Below are positions 12,140 to 23,408 of a stretch of 64,000 nucleotides of DNA, one piece after another. The notes beneath the pieces were generated by a model. The model saw only the letters and a program-made list of their open reading frames with translations. It searched no databases and was not told the DNA's origin. The first letter of the stretch is position 1. Every line of letters begins with the position of its first letter. Where the stretch lies: assembly GCF_023159225.1 (NCBI RefSeq), contig NC_063181.1, forward strand, positions 21,540,073 to 21,604,072, given 5' to 3'. Both the position numbers and the translations under genes were made by a program. The DNA is from Perognathus longimembris pacificus. Taxonomy: Eukaryota > Chordata > Mammalia > Rodentia > Heteromyidae.

Positions 12140-15100
12140 TATGTGGTTGCAAAGTAACAGGTTATTGTTCTTCACTTAGAAAACCCACAACTATTTTCAT
12201 TGCAGTGCTGAATACTAAAATGTTTCTAAATTTGACTAAGGCTATAGTACTTGAATTTATAAGAATTTGGCATTGTTTCCGTCTAATTAGTCATAGAGAC
12301 AAAGGAAGAAATGAAAAGCAAATTAAAATTGTGAACGATAAATTCTCAACTTTGAGAACAGAATAGAAAGAAGTAACTGAAAAGAATAAAGTAATTGAAA
12401 GTCTTCCCCCAAAGAAGCAGCCATTTTAAAGAAAATATTATTTAGCACTAGTGAGTCATGATAATGTTTCTTTGCTAAAAGAACTAAATATTATCTACAA
12501 GGACAATAAGCAGTTCTTACACGGGCATTATACATTTCAGTGTACATTTTTGTTCCCGTGCCCTAAGCAAAATTAGGGAGAAGAATAAAAACAAGGGAGA
12601 AGAAAAAATTCTTCTCTGTTATAAAATAATAAACACTAAGCCAATAAGTTAAAAGGCTTTCCCAAATTATGGATAGACACAGTCATGCTAAGTGTCAAAG
12701 GAACAGAATTACATCTCATGACTAATATGTTTAGTGTGCAAATGTTTTCTTTAAAAATGTAAAGGACTGTGAATACATTTCAACATTTTTATAGTACAGT
12801 ATAAAAGCCAACATTATATTTAAACTGTCAAAATATTTTCATATAATTACCTCAGTATTTTATGTAGGCAGTATATAATTAAACAAGCATATATATGTAT
12901 GTGTATATATATATATATACACATATATAATAAAATGGACATTTAGACTTTTACCTGTGTTTATATTTTATTTTCTATGCCACTGTCAGTCAATAAGTGA
13001 AAAATCTGTTTGGTTTTGAAATATTTTGAGGTTTCAAATCTTACAATTTTATGTTAATAATAACATTTGTTATTGTGTAGAAATTTTGATTAAATAAAAC
13101 AATGTAAAAATTTGTCAATGTAGAAATGACTCACAAGAATATAAAACAGAAAGTAAGTCCTTTATTATACATAGTGTGTTAAAATTAATGTGCAAGCTGG
13201 AATTAAAAAGGCTAAGAAGACATAAGTATTCTGTTTATGTGTGTGAGAGGAGCGAGGCTGGAAGAGATTGAGTTAAGTGTCACCATATTCTGAAAAGATC
13301 AAAAATGTGTCGAGTCCAAACTCATTGCTAAGTGTGTAAGTTATACTGCAGGCTTTGTTTGCCTTGTGCCCTCGTGAGAACCTACAACCTAGAAACAACA
13401 TAGAATTGGCCATCTAAAATTGCTGAGAGAAAAGACACCCAGTTTCTATATATGTTCATTTTTCATGACCCTTGAAGAAAATATAAAGAAAAGCAATGTC
13501 CAAGTATCTCTTTCTACCTGCAGATATCTCTGAATTTCTTTTTAGGGAAAAAGCTGTGTTTTTATGAAGCCATGACTTGTTTTCAACTTTTAAGATTTAG
13601 GACAATGCATATCTTCTAAGGATTTCTCATCATCAAAGCCTCCATGCCGAAGCAAAAACAGACAGAGAGTAGATGTTCTTAAGTATCTGTTAAGGATTAT
13701 CAAACAAAGAACCTAAGTATAGAGGAAAAAAGTCAATTTTAAAGGCACTATTCAAATCTCAATATCTGGACTCATTTCTGTTTGTATCTCTGTGGCATAA
13801 TATTTGCTTATTTGATAACAGACAATCATGCACTATGTGGTTGAAATGAAGTGTGAAAATATATCTTTAAAAAAGGTTAAGCCCTACTGGGAAATTTAAT
13901 AATCACAAAACAGATCCACCAACTCTAAGATGCTTAACTCTAATTGTCAAATCACCTACATGTATACTATTACTTGAATTAGAAAGCTTTACAAAACATG
14001 TTAAGATAAATAGATCTAGAACTTGTAATAATGAAATAATAATAAATTCATCTCTAGGGAATTTTATTTTCAATATATAGGATAAGGAAAGAGGAGAGAT
14101 GATAACTTGTTAATACCCCATAATAGTTAAAGCTTAAATTTTAAAAAAAGAAAAATGAAATTGACAACATAATAAAAAATGTAAGTAAGAGCTGTATTTA
14201 GGAATACTGCAATTTGTTTATTAAAATCACTTAGCTTAATAAGATAATCTATTCCAGGAAGAACATGTGAAAAACTTATCATTATACTTTTGGATTTGAA
14301 TTAGGCATTGTATTACACTAGAAGTAATATGATTCTAATGGATAATGCTTATATGACCATCCATATTCAAACACTAGTATAGTTTAGAATCACAGTGACA
14401 AGCACAGTGACAAGTAAATGTCATGGGAAGTTTTTTACAAGTGTGTAGATTTTCACAGATTGATCCTGGAGACTGGATGATATATAAATTTATCTTTGGT
14501 TGTGAATCAGTCTAGATATCTCTATACAAAATGACACTCAGATTTTGCAAATTCAGTTTATTTGTTAAATGTAACTTTAGAAAGTAAGCATGATCTTTGT
14601 CACAGGGATGATATTCCTCTTTGATCAACAGTGAAGTGTTTCAGTACAACTTAGATTAGTTCATCAGTAAAAGATCAGAATTATAAACTGCATGGTTCAT
14701 TCAAATGTATATGTTCAAGGCTAAGACTTTTCCATGAACTTAATTTTCATCTAATTCTAGATTTTTCTGAAACTTTAGGTAAAACACAAGAGTCATGTCT
14801 TCTCACTTGATGGAAATGTATTATTCTTTTCCTATAACAATCTCATATTTTTTTCTTGTGAAAATATCCCATAAAGGAAAATTCTTACATATGCACAAGT
14901 AGAGGCCAAATGAGCCATGTGAAGTTAACACACTTATCCCTTTATTCATTTCTTGGTTCATTCACTTAAGGAGATATATAGGATAATATACTGTGGGTTA
15001 TACACTATACCGTTTGCTGGCAATAAAATAATAAATACGGTACATAATTATTTTCAAAAGTATTTTCAACTTCTTTTGAAATATAAATACACTATTTAAA

Positions 15101-15400
15101 ATTGCAGCAAATGTGTTTAAATGTACAGCAAACCTCACTTGGCACAGAGAAATATATATTATAGGATCATACATATAACAGAAGTCAAGGTATTTGGGTT
15201 AAGAGCAAATTAACATTTGTTTAAGTGTACTTTGTTTGGTCAAGGAGTTACATGCTAAGGACAGTAAAATGGGAATATCTTTTCATTGCTGTTAAATTTG
15301 GTGCTGCAGGATAAAATTTTAAATAGAAAATAATAGCTCATGTAACTATCTTTTAAGTAATAACCTTGAGACTAATTCTTTAAAATATAATTTCATTATT
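12140..15400. other. Unique AT-rich DNA
   Basis: About 3.2 kb without a repeat I can name except the TA tract at 12889-12929. No exon-like frame is visible. Confidence 0.5.
12889..12929. repeat. (TA)n microsatellite
   Basis: TA-rich tract with GT and CA interruptions. Confidence 0.8.
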
Positions 15401-15404
15401 AGAA

Positions 15405-15490
15405 AACTAACAAGTTTGACAAGAAATATACCCACTACCACATGTATGAAACTGTAGTCCCTTTGTGCACTATCTTGACTATAAAATAAA
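15405..15490 (+). mobile_element. Short L1 3' terminus, sense
   Basis: About 85 bp: AACAAGTTTGACAAGAAATA, CATGTATGAAACTGTAG, then CTTGACTATAAAATAAA. Only the last part of the 3' UTR is present. Confidence 0.7.
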
Positions 15491-15614
15491 AGTACATATA
15501 AGCTTAACTATTGCCCAAACATTTCACTTTGACAACCATCACATTGAAAGTTAAGGAGTTTTGAGACAGGAGGGATAAAATCCACTCCAAAACACAGACC
15601 AGTAACTTTCATTT

Positions 15615-15890
15615 GGACTTCCTACTTGTTAGGCAGGCCCTCTACCACTTCAGCTGTGTTGCCAATCTTTTTTGCTATAGTTATTTTTAAAATACAGACT
15701 TCGTGTTTCCTAGGCTGGCCTTGACCACACTTCTCTTATTTATGCTTCCTGCTATCATTTGGCTGCAATGTGTTCACCATTTTCTGGGTTCAACACACTT
15801 GTGTGTTGAGATGAAACCTTTTTGCCTAGGCTTGAGTAGAAATAGATTCTACCTTTCAAATAGCTAGGACCCTGGTGCCTGGACACTGGT
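15615..15890 (-). mobile_element. Degenerate composite SINE relics, antisense
   Basis: An ID-like complement (GGCAGGCCCTCTACCACTTC) is followed by B1-like complements (TCCTAGGCTGGCCTTGACC and, further on, TAGCTAGGACCCTGGTGCC). At least two old SINE pieces seem to be abutted. Divergence prevents a clean boundary. Confidence 0.45.
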
Positions 15891-15894
15891 ACTA

Positions 15895-17655
15895 TTTTGA
15901 CAAAGTATATCTGTATTAATTTTCTTGGACCCAAACCATGTGTATGGCATCATTACCCTCAAAAAAAGAGCACAAGATCATACAGAATTCAATAGACCTG
16001 TGCATTATTTCTTTATAAGCAAACTTTACCTCAAGTCGTCTGCTTTGCATTTCTCATGTTACTCCCCATTTATTTTATTTTAAAAATTAAATGTGAAGCA
16101 GAAAAATGATACAACAAAGGCAATTGAAAACAGCAGTTGTGCATTCTAAGTGGACGCAATCCATTCTGACATTCCTTTCTATCATCACATCAATATTTCC
16201 TTGAAGATAGCATATGGCAAAGATGAAAGTAAATCACAATTGATATACAATCCAACTGTATGAATGTTGTTTGTCTTCAGATGAAGTTAAAAATAAACTC
16301 CTGACAAGATTTCAATTCTGTCAAAAAGTATGTGTACCTGTATCAGATATACACACAATTTGTACTGTTTATCAGAACACATAACATCATATTTTGCTAG
16401 ATAGGAACAGGATCTGAAGACTAACTTACTAGCTAGCTGGGAAAATGAGTTTAATCAATATTGAAAGTAAAAATAAAAAATTTGGTAAGATTATTTGGTT
16501 CTGGATATTGAAGGTCATTGAGCAAAATATAATTTAAAGGTAAAGAAATTCACATGAAAGTAAAAATATTTATTAACATTATATAGTGGGTTGAAGTAAT
16601 AGACCTAATAGAATTGAGTATGTGCTTTTATATTAAGTATTAAAGTAAATTTATTTAATATGTATATTAATGAAAGGGAATGATTATATTTAAATAACAT
16701 TTTTCTGATTGATCTATAAAATAATTACAAAGATAATTATGGACATATTTTCCTAGAATTACTTAATAAACCTCTTATTTAAATTACACTAATTTTATTG
16801 AGTTTTAGTGTATAATGAGATAAAAATCATTTTATTACTTTGGGACAAAACTTTCTTTTTTGTATGATGCACAGCATTTACTGGAACTGTCCTTTAAAGT
16901 AAAATATTGAAAAACAGAAATAATTTTCATTAGGAGTAAATATTCAGCTGGAATGTAATTAGATTGAATTTTCCCCGTCATTAAACATATGGACAAATCA
17001 CATCTGATGTGCATTTTCTTTCAGAAGTATATTACAGGGAAACATATAAATGTAATTATCAGCATCCTCATTAATTTATCTTTGATTTCTTGCCATTCTG
17101 CATATATGTCCAATTTCATGTCTTTGCAAGCTATTATCTTGAATTGACTTCCTGCTTTAGGGGATATGGATTATCATTATATTTGGAAGGCCTTCTGTCA
17201 CACACAGGCAAATTTACATAAAAGTAACCTTGATGTTTAGTCAACCAAATATTTCTGGGGAAATGCTGGTAATGAGGTGCACAATGATGTAAGCAACCTT
17301 TTGAAGTTACTGATTATGATTCACAGTTGATCATATGAATCCCTTTTTAATACCTGCTCTAGGATTAAGCATAGACCTAGGATATAATCAATTTAAATAG
17401 TGATAAAGAGAATGTTGTATTCAAAGAATACCTAATGGGTCCTGTAACACATATTTACTTGTGAACACTGAATATGTCTTTGACCTTAACCTAAGTAAAT
17501 TTAACAAAATGATAGCACATAAGTATACCAATTACTAAATACTTAGTGAAAGAAAATACCATGGACTTTAAATCAAATAACATTTTATTACCAAACCTCA
17601 CTACAATTTTTTATAACTGACCATGAGTTCAAATGACTCATAGCTAATTATTTTG
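15895..17655. other. Unique AT-rich DNA
   Basis: No gene or named repeat. The part at 16925-17225 has a more varied, less A/T-run-rich texture and is noted as a possible conserved noncoding element. Confidence 0.45.
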
Positions 17656-17658
17656 AGT

Positions 17659-17800
17659 CCTTCCTTCCTTCCTTCCTTCCTTCCTTCCTTCCTTCCTTCC
17701 TTCCTTCCTTCCTTCCTTCCTTCCTTCCTTCCTTCCTTCCTTCCTTCCTTCCTTCCTTCCTTCCTTCCTTCCTTCCTTCCTTCCTTCCTTCCTTCCTTCC
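17659..17800. repeat. (TTCC)n microsatellite
   Basis: Near-perfect TTCC tetranucleotides for about 140 bp, directly abutting the 3' (tail) end of an antisense SINE. On the SINE strand it is a GGAA expansion of the A-rich tail. Confidence 0.97.
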
Positions 17801-18020
17801 CTGGGCTTGAACTCAGGACCTTGAACCAACTTTGGCTTTTTCCGCCAATGCCGGTGCTCTAACACTTGAGCCATATTTCCGACTTTGGGCATTTTGCTAG
17901 TTAATTGAAGATAGGATCTCATAGATTTTTTTTGCCAAGGCTATCTTTTTAACCATAATACTAATATACAACCCTCATCAGTAACTAGGATTACAGATAT
18001 AAACTTCCAGTGCCTGGCTC
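17801..18020 (-). mobile_element. B1-like/Geo composite SINE, antisense
   Basis: Complement of the Geo monomer (CTGGGCTTGAACTCAGGACC ... CACTTGAGCCATATTTCC), a linker (TTAATTGAAGATAGGATCTC), then the complement of the B1-like half (AACTAGGATTACAGATATAA, CAGTGCCTGGC). The TTCC array takes the place of its poly(T). Confidence 0.85.
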
Positions 18021-18417
18021 TCAATATAATTTCAATTAAAAAAGTGAATATGCTTACTGCCTTCAATACACAGTCTGTTGACATTAGTCAAAGCATTTCT
18101 CAACTGCACAATCAAAAATATTTTAAGCACTTTGAAGGCAAATGACAAGTTTTTAAGAATATGTGTGTGAGTATGTGTGTGTGTACACATATATATCCTG
18201 GTATAACCTTGTTAATCCTAGTTAAGAATTGAAAACAATCCCTCTAAAACAGTAATATTCACATACCCTAGATGTGTCAGAAGCAAAACCTGATGTCTGA
18301 ACATGATCCATACCAACATTAGGGTAGGAATATTTCTGGGAAAGGAGAATAGAATGAAGACTATTTTACCTAACCTATATGTGTTGGTCTATTTTCTGTT
18401 GCCAATGCATAATTCCC

Positions 18418-18530
18418 AGGGCTAGAGGAAAGGCTCAAATGTTAGAGGTACTTGCTATGAAAACCTAAGACTTTAAGTCCAATCCACAATTTTGTCAAAA
18501 TAACAGCAACAACAACAAGAATAACTTAGT
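18418..18530 (+). mobile_element. Old ID-like SINE within the MaLR-like repeat
   Basis: GGCTCAAATGTTAGAGGTACTTGCTATG resembles an ID A-box half and CTAAGACTTTAAGTCCAATCC a B-box half, followed by a CAGCAACAACAACAAG tail. It splits the flanking repeat into two collinear parts. Confidence 0.5.
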
Positions 18531-18704
18531 ACCACAGACTAGACACGTTATAAAGAGGTTTACTTTAGTGAGTGACTCTCATACAAAATCAAGGACCCAT
18601 ATCTGTTGGAGAGCTGCTTTGCTAAGAGAGTCTTAAGTTGGAATAGTATATCAGTAGCAAGATGAGTGGCATACTTGTATGTGTGTGCTTGTGAATGTTT
18701 GTGA

Positions 18705-18723
18705 GTGTGTGTGTGTGTGTGTG
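18705..18723. repeat. (GT)n microsatellite
   Basis: Short GT run. Confidence 0.75.
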
Positions 18724-18941
18724 CATATGTGCATCCTTTGAACTTTTCTCTTCTTACAAAGGGATTGATCCATAATTACTCATGTTCCCTTCCAGTGACC
18801 TTATGTAATCTTAATCACCTCCACAGGACCTCACTTCTACACCATAGTTAAATTAAATTTCCACATTCTTAATAACTTGCAATGGAATTAAATTTCAACC
18901 CATGAGCCTTTGGGAAACACATTCAAATTATATTCTAATCA

Positions 18942-19009
18942 CAGTGATCCTCATATCTCAGCTTCCTAAAGTAGCTAGGATAGCAGGCATGAACCACCAG
19001 AGCCCATAC
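18942..19009 (-). mobile_element. B1-like half-SINE, antisense
   Basis: GTGATCCTCATATCTCAGCT, AGTAGCTAGGATAGCAGGCATGAACCACCA is the complement of the B1-like left half only. The Geo half is missing, so it is a truncated or eroded copy. Confidence 0.65.
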
Positions 19010-19218
19010 AAATTATTGTTTAGATAAGGAATATTATTTGGGCTGAAATCTGAAGTAGGAAAGATAACCTTGGTAAAGATGAACTAATGGGAGTAGTATA
19101 GAAGTATTCTGCATAGCTGTATGCCTTGGAATAATTAACCTGACTGAGTAAATGAGCTCCAATATGTGTACTTAGGAAGAGTACATTTTGTGTAGATTTG
19201 AGTGTACAAATATTAGGT

Positions 19219-19233
19219 ACACACACACACATA

Positions 19234-19269
<36 letters not shown>
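19219..19269. repeat. (CA)n(TA)n microsatellite
   Basis: CA run passing into a TA run. Confidence 0.95.
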
Positions 19270-19273
<4 letters not shown>

Positions 19274-19601
19274 AACAGTTTAGTAAAAATATCAGCTTAA
19301 ATTTTCAACAAAATGTCCCTTAAAATGTTTATGGGCATATCAAACCTATCTTATTAATTATAAGAAAATTAAGTAATAAGCTAACCACACTAAGAGCGTG
19401 AATATAATAACATATCAAGCAGAGAAATGTCAATTCTGTGCTTTTTATACACCAAAAGTTTGATGATCAAAGTATTATCATACTCTTGTTATTCTATGGA
19501 ATTTATGTCTTCAAATTGATAGAGTTTTATAATTTTCCGAGTAATTTATTGACTGTGATTACTATAGAAGTAAGGGCCAAAGTTAGAAAGTAGTCTCTGA
19601 A

Positions 19602-19714
19602 GAAGTGTTTCTGTGGTTCAAAATGGTAGAGCACTACTAGCCTTGAGCAAAGAGCTCAGGGACAGAACCCAGGCCCTGGGTTCAAGCCCCATGACTGAAA
19701 AAAAAATCATAAGA
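19602..19714 (+). mobile_element. Geo-monomer-only SINE with target-site duplication
   Basis: GTGGTTCAAAATGGTAGAGC ... CCTTGAGCAAAGAGCTCAGG ... GGTTCAAGCCCCATGACTG plus an A-tail. The 17-mer AGAAAGTAGTCTCTGAA at 19585-19601 recurs with one mismatch at 19715-19731. It is a 5'-truncated composite SINE, not an eroded full copy, because the duplication sits at the truncation point. Confidence 0.88.
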
Positions 19715-20274
19715 AGAAAGTAGTTTCTGAATCAATTAATTTAATTCAATGTTTTATCTCTTACTTGGAACTTCCTTCATAAGGAATGTAGAATTTGTCA
19801 CATTAAGAGAAAAATATTTGTAATCAAACTTTGTTTTCATTAAATTTTGATAAGTCATCTGTACTTGAGACCTTATCAAGTGCATGAGAAATGGGCTTTA
19901 AATTATATTTGTGACTATATCTTGTGGAGCACTGCTTATAATTTTAGAGATTATTTACTAAATTTTTACGAATTTCAACTTGAATTTTTATTTTAGTAAA
20001 ATATAAAGTAAGAGATACCTATAAGTGTCATCCAAAATGAAAGTGATTCTGACCTCGACATATATGTCTTAAAATTTAAAAAGATAACTAGGTGACATTA
20101 ACAACACAGTATCCATGATTATTAAGGACAAAGAATAGCACTTTCTTGCCCTATTAATTCCTAATTAGTTAATTAGCTAAATGTAATTACAGATCTGAGA
20201 CCTAACCATATGCTGGTCACCTGAGATCCTTAATAGAACTCTTAAAACTGATACGCTCTTTAAAATGTGACTTA

Positions 20275-20523
20275 AATTGGGTGACAGTGGCACACAGCTG
20301 TAATCCTAGTTACTTGGGAGGGTGAGATCTGATATGGTGGTTCAAAGCTAGCCCAGGCAGGAAAGTCTTTGGGACTCCTCTCCAGTCAACCACCAGAAAA
20401 CCAGAAACGGCACTATGGCTCAAAGTATTAGAGCCCTAGCCTTGAGCTGATGAGCTCAGGGACAAAGAGAGCTCAGAGACAGTGTGCAGGCCTAGAGCTC
20501 AAGCCCCAAGACTGACAAAAAAA
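20275..20523 (+). mobile_element. B1-like/Geo composite SINE, full length
   Basis: The left half has GTGGCACACAGCTGTAATCC, TAGTTACTTGGGAGGGTGAG and GGTTCAAAGCTAGCCC. The linker is AACCACCAGAAAACCAGAAA. The right half has GGCTCAAAGTATTAGAGC, CTAGCCTTGAGCTGATGAGC and AGCTCAAGCCCCAAGACTG with an A-tail. The right half holds an extra ~20 bp repeat (GACAAAGAGAGCTCAGAGACA). Flanks GACTTAAATTG and AACTTAAGATT suggest a decayed duplication. Confidence 0.9.
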
Positions 20524-21069
20524 AAGTAACTTAAGATTAGTAAGCAATATAAGTTAAAAAATGTAAATGGAAAACTAACACACAGCATTAAGAAAAACAA
20601 AAATATCTTAAAGCAGCTTGCGACTTGAAGTACTTTGCCTTGAGGACATTGTGTCCCTAGTGGTAGAAATATGATTAAGGAGAGAAATAGGGGTAAATGG
20701 TCAGGTGTCTCCTGTCTTATCTTGACAGTTTTTCACATCTTGCTAGGCAGTATCTCACTAGTGGAAACCCTGAGTTTTATTCCATGAATTGAGCCAACTA
20801 CCAACCACTTCAACCTCCATTTCCACTTCAGTGCTATAAGGACTTTCTCTATTTCATTCTGTTAGGAGACAGTAAATGAGATGAAACTTCTAAACTAACT
20901 AGTTCACTCTACTTGCTGAACTACATTAGTAGGATTTCAACCCTACATATCAATCCCCCTTTTCTTTTTTTCCTACTCTACCTTTGACAAAATGCTAATC
21001 ACAAACTTTTCCTCAATAAGCTATTACTGTAACTTGACTCTTACCAAGTTGATATGAATACATAGCAAC

Positions 21070-21430
21070 TTAATCTGTTTGTGTTTTTAATGACAAAATA
21101 CCCAGGACTGGATAATTTATAAATAGAAACATTTTCCCAGAGTTCTTTAGTATAGGAAGTTCAAGGTGAAGATGAGAGAGGCTAGATGGTTTTCTAAGAT
21201 GTCTCTATGTCTAAGATAGCTTTTGGTGGCTATTCACACATTGTGGAACACACAAGCTCAAGCACATGAGCTGATATGGAAGCCTCTTTTGTAAGGGTCT
21301 TAATCCAGTTCACTAGGCAGGATTACCGATAGCTCAATCACTTCTTAAAAATCCCATCTTCCAATTCTACCACCTTGTAGTTTAAATTTCAACATCTGAA
21401 TGTTGCACAGAACATATTGAAAATTTGGCA
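21070..21430 (+). mobile_element. Ancient MaLR-internal-like repeat
   Basis: TCTGTTTGTGTTTTTAATGACAAAATACCCAGGACTGGATAATTTATAAA at the start, CAAGCTCAAGCACATGAGC in the middle, then TTTTGTAAGGGTCTTAATCC, CAATCACTTCTTAAAAATCCCA and AAATTTCAACATCTGAATG. It has the same architecture as 18378-18925 and is better preserved. The family assignment is from recalled consensus and needs a library search. Confidence 0.55.
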
Positions 21431-21929
21431 TTTAAAAAATGTTTCGTATTTTCCAGACAACCTACAGAATTATAAAATGCAATTAACATTTTAAGACCTA
21501 TTGTGAAAATAAATCATGCATTTTTTAATACATGATAAAAAATGACTACACCTGCATGGCTGTCAAGTGGGCAGCCGATGAATGTAATGTTAGTGCCATT
21601 GGGATTAGTTCTTCCTTATTCTAATAAGATTAGGAAATGACATATAAAAGGAGAAGAAAATATGATTCTGTAATAATGTTGTATACCTTTAGCCTGGTGA
21701 AATTGGTGGTAGGATCAGAAACACTAAAACAGCGCTTGACAGAGAGCCAAAACTATCGTCATTTTACTGTAAGGAGTTAAAGAATATCCTAATACTTTTT
21801 TGTTACTGAGAAGAAAGCAGAAGCTTTGTGGATAAATGTTACAGACAAGATAATATATACTAGAAAGAAAAGAATGGAAAATCATAAGTAACAGTGTTAA
21901 AACTTAAATATTGATCACATGATCTTCAA

Positions 21930-22635
21930 ATTCCATTTTATGAATTTGAAGAATGAGCAGAAACAGACATTTGGGTATCAATATTCATAGGAGTTTTATT
22001 TAAAATAATTAAAATGTCGGCCCAATTCAAATGTCTATCAATATATAATTACACAAGTAAAATGTGATATAGACATACAATGAAACATTATTCAGTCTTT
22101 AAAAAGTATCTGTTCATGGGGATATATGCTTGCCTCTTATACATGAAGTCCTGGGTTCGATTCCCCAGCACCACATATACAGAAAATAGCCAGAAGTGGC
22201 GTTGTGACTCAAGTGGCAGAGTGCTAGCCTTCAGCAAAAAGAAGCCAGGGACAGTGCTCAGGCCCTGAGTCCAAGGCCCAGGACTGGCAAAAAAAAAAAA
22301 AAAAGTATCTGTTCAGATATTATGTGAATAAACCTTGAAACATTATGCTGTCTTAAACAGGACAAACACAAAAGACTAATATTATCATATTCACTTATCT
22401 CAGTCACCTGGAGTAAATATATCTAGATAAGTAATAAAGGTTACAGGAGCTAGGGATAGGAGAGAAGGGAGTTATTGTTTAATAATGAGAGGATTTTTGT
22501 TTGAGATAATGAAAATATTGAGGGGAAGGACAATGATGATTATTTTGGTAAATGGAATAAACAATTTAATATAATATACCACACACTTAAAATAGTAACC
22601 ATGCTATATAGTTTGTAGTTTTGCTTGTTTTTTAA
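21930..22635 (+). mobile_element. Ancient eutherian L1 3' part, sense, interrupted by a SINE
   Basis: It retains old L1 ORF2 C-terminal/3' UTR landmarks: CAATATTCATAGGAGTTTTATTT, CCAATTCAAATGTCTATCAA, ATATAGACATACAATGAAACATTATTCAG, GAGTTATTGTTTAATAATG and CACACTTAAAATAGTAACC. It is much more diverged than the lineage-specific L1s. A young SINE (22117-22300) splits it after 'TTCAGTCTTT', and a younger antisense L1 abuts its 3' end. Confidence 0.75.
22117..22300 (+). mobile_element. IDL-Geo dimeric SINE with target-site duplication and intact B box
   Basis: The 15-mer AAAAGTATCTGTTCA at 22102-22116 is repeated at 22301-22315, with a poly(A) tail before the second copy. The ID monomer carries a canonical pol III B box (GGTTCGATTCC, 22154-22164), and the Geo monomer is close to consensus (CAGAAGTGGCGTTGTGACTC, CAAAAAGAAGCCAGGGACAG). 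It sits inside an ancient L1, so it is clearly later. Confidence 0.95.
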
Positions 22636-22698
22636 AAAATAGTAATTTTTTTTTGTTATCAAAGTAATGTACAGAGGGTTTACAGTTTAATATGTAGG

Positions 22699-22701
<3 letters not shown>

Positions 22702-22732
<31 letters not shown>
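22702..22732. repeat. (TA)n microsatellite inside an L1 3' UTR
   Basis: TA run replacing the segment that in other copies reads GGCCTTGGGTACATTTCTTG. Confidence 0.9.
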
Positions 22733-22736
<4 letters not shown>

Positions 22737-23175
22737 AGCCAACTTATTACCTCTTTCCTCATTTTCCCCCTATCTTCACCCATCCCCACTTCCTCCCCAC
22801 CCTCATGAGTTGTGCAGTTGGTTTACAACATATAGTATTGTAAGTGTTGCTGTCGCATTGGTTTGTCTTTTTATCCTTTGTCTCTGGATTTTGATATTTC
22901 CATTCCCTTCCCAAGTTACAGTAGAGGTATATACAATATGCAGGGTACTAAAATCAGTTGCAGTCACATCAGGTGTAACACTATGGGAAAGAAAGACAAA
23001 ATAAAAAGGGCGTAATTATACATGGAATGTTGAAAATAACAACAATGATAAACCTTTTTTTCCCCATAACTAGGAGTTCATTTTACTTAGTATCATCATA
23101 TGTGTTCATATGGGCTAATTACTCCCAATGATGGAGACCATAGAGTCATCTATGTTTCTTTGGGTCTGGCTCACT

Positions 23176-23386
23176 TCATTTGGTCTGGTATTTTTTCCCC
23201 ACGTCCTTCCATTTTCTTACAACGGGGGCAATGTTCTTCTTTCTGACAGAGGAGTAGAATTCCATTGTGTATATGTACCACGTTTTCTTGATCCACTCAT
23301 GTACTGAGGGACATCTAGGTTGGTTCCATATTTTAGCAATGACAAATTGGGTTGCCCTGAACATAGTTGTGCTGGTGGCTTTGATG
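23176..23386 (-). pseudogene. L1 ORF2 C-terminal fragment
   Basis: The minus strand encodes an L1 ORF2 C-terminal signature: IAKIWNQPRCPSVHEWI, then WYIYTMEFYSSVRKKNIAP and VRKWKD. Only the last ~70 residues, downstream of the reverse-transcriptase domain, are present and they end at an early stop relative to the 27 kb copy. This is a dead fragment with no catalytic domain. Confidence 0.85.
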
Positions 23387-23408
23387 CTCAACATAATAAA
23401 TAACAACA

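Larger units (their letters stand above)
18378..18925 (+). mobile_element. Ancient MaLR-internal-like repeat, interrupted
   Basis: Begins 'GTGTTGGTCTATTTTCTGTTGCC', continues 'ATAAAGAGGTTTACTTTAG' and ends 'TTAAATTTCAACCCATGAGC ... ACACATTCAAATTATA'. This is the same plan as a common old mammalian repeat ('GTATTAGTCTATTTTCTGTTGC ... AATTTCAACATGAG ... ACATTCAAACC'). I think it is the MaLR internal region, but the family name is from memory. An ID-like SINE and a GT tract interrupt it. Confidence 0.5.
22640..23386 (-). mobile_element. L1 3' half (3' UTR and ORF2 C-terminus), antisense
   Basis: The A-tail complement near 22645 is followed by the L1 3' UTR complement, with the G-rich tract at 22750-22805, and then the complement of the end of ORF2. 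Part of the UTR near 22702-22732 has become a TA microsatellite. Together with 23409-23660, which is in the opposite orientation, it forms one 5'-inverted insertion. The 8-mer TTTTGCTT at 22619-22626 and 23666-23673 is a weak candidate duplication. Confidence 0.88.

Noticed and set aside
17644..17922. Long Lys/Glu/Gly/Arg-rich and Ser/Phe/Leu/Pro-rich frames over the TTCC array
   Set aside because: They are translations of a tetranucleotide microsatellite and a SINE, with no other coding evidence.
22150..22170. tRNA-like A/B boxes
   Set aside because: They belong to retroposed ID-Geo SINEs with A-tails and target-site duplications, not to tRNA genes; no cloverleaf with a mature 3' end is seen.
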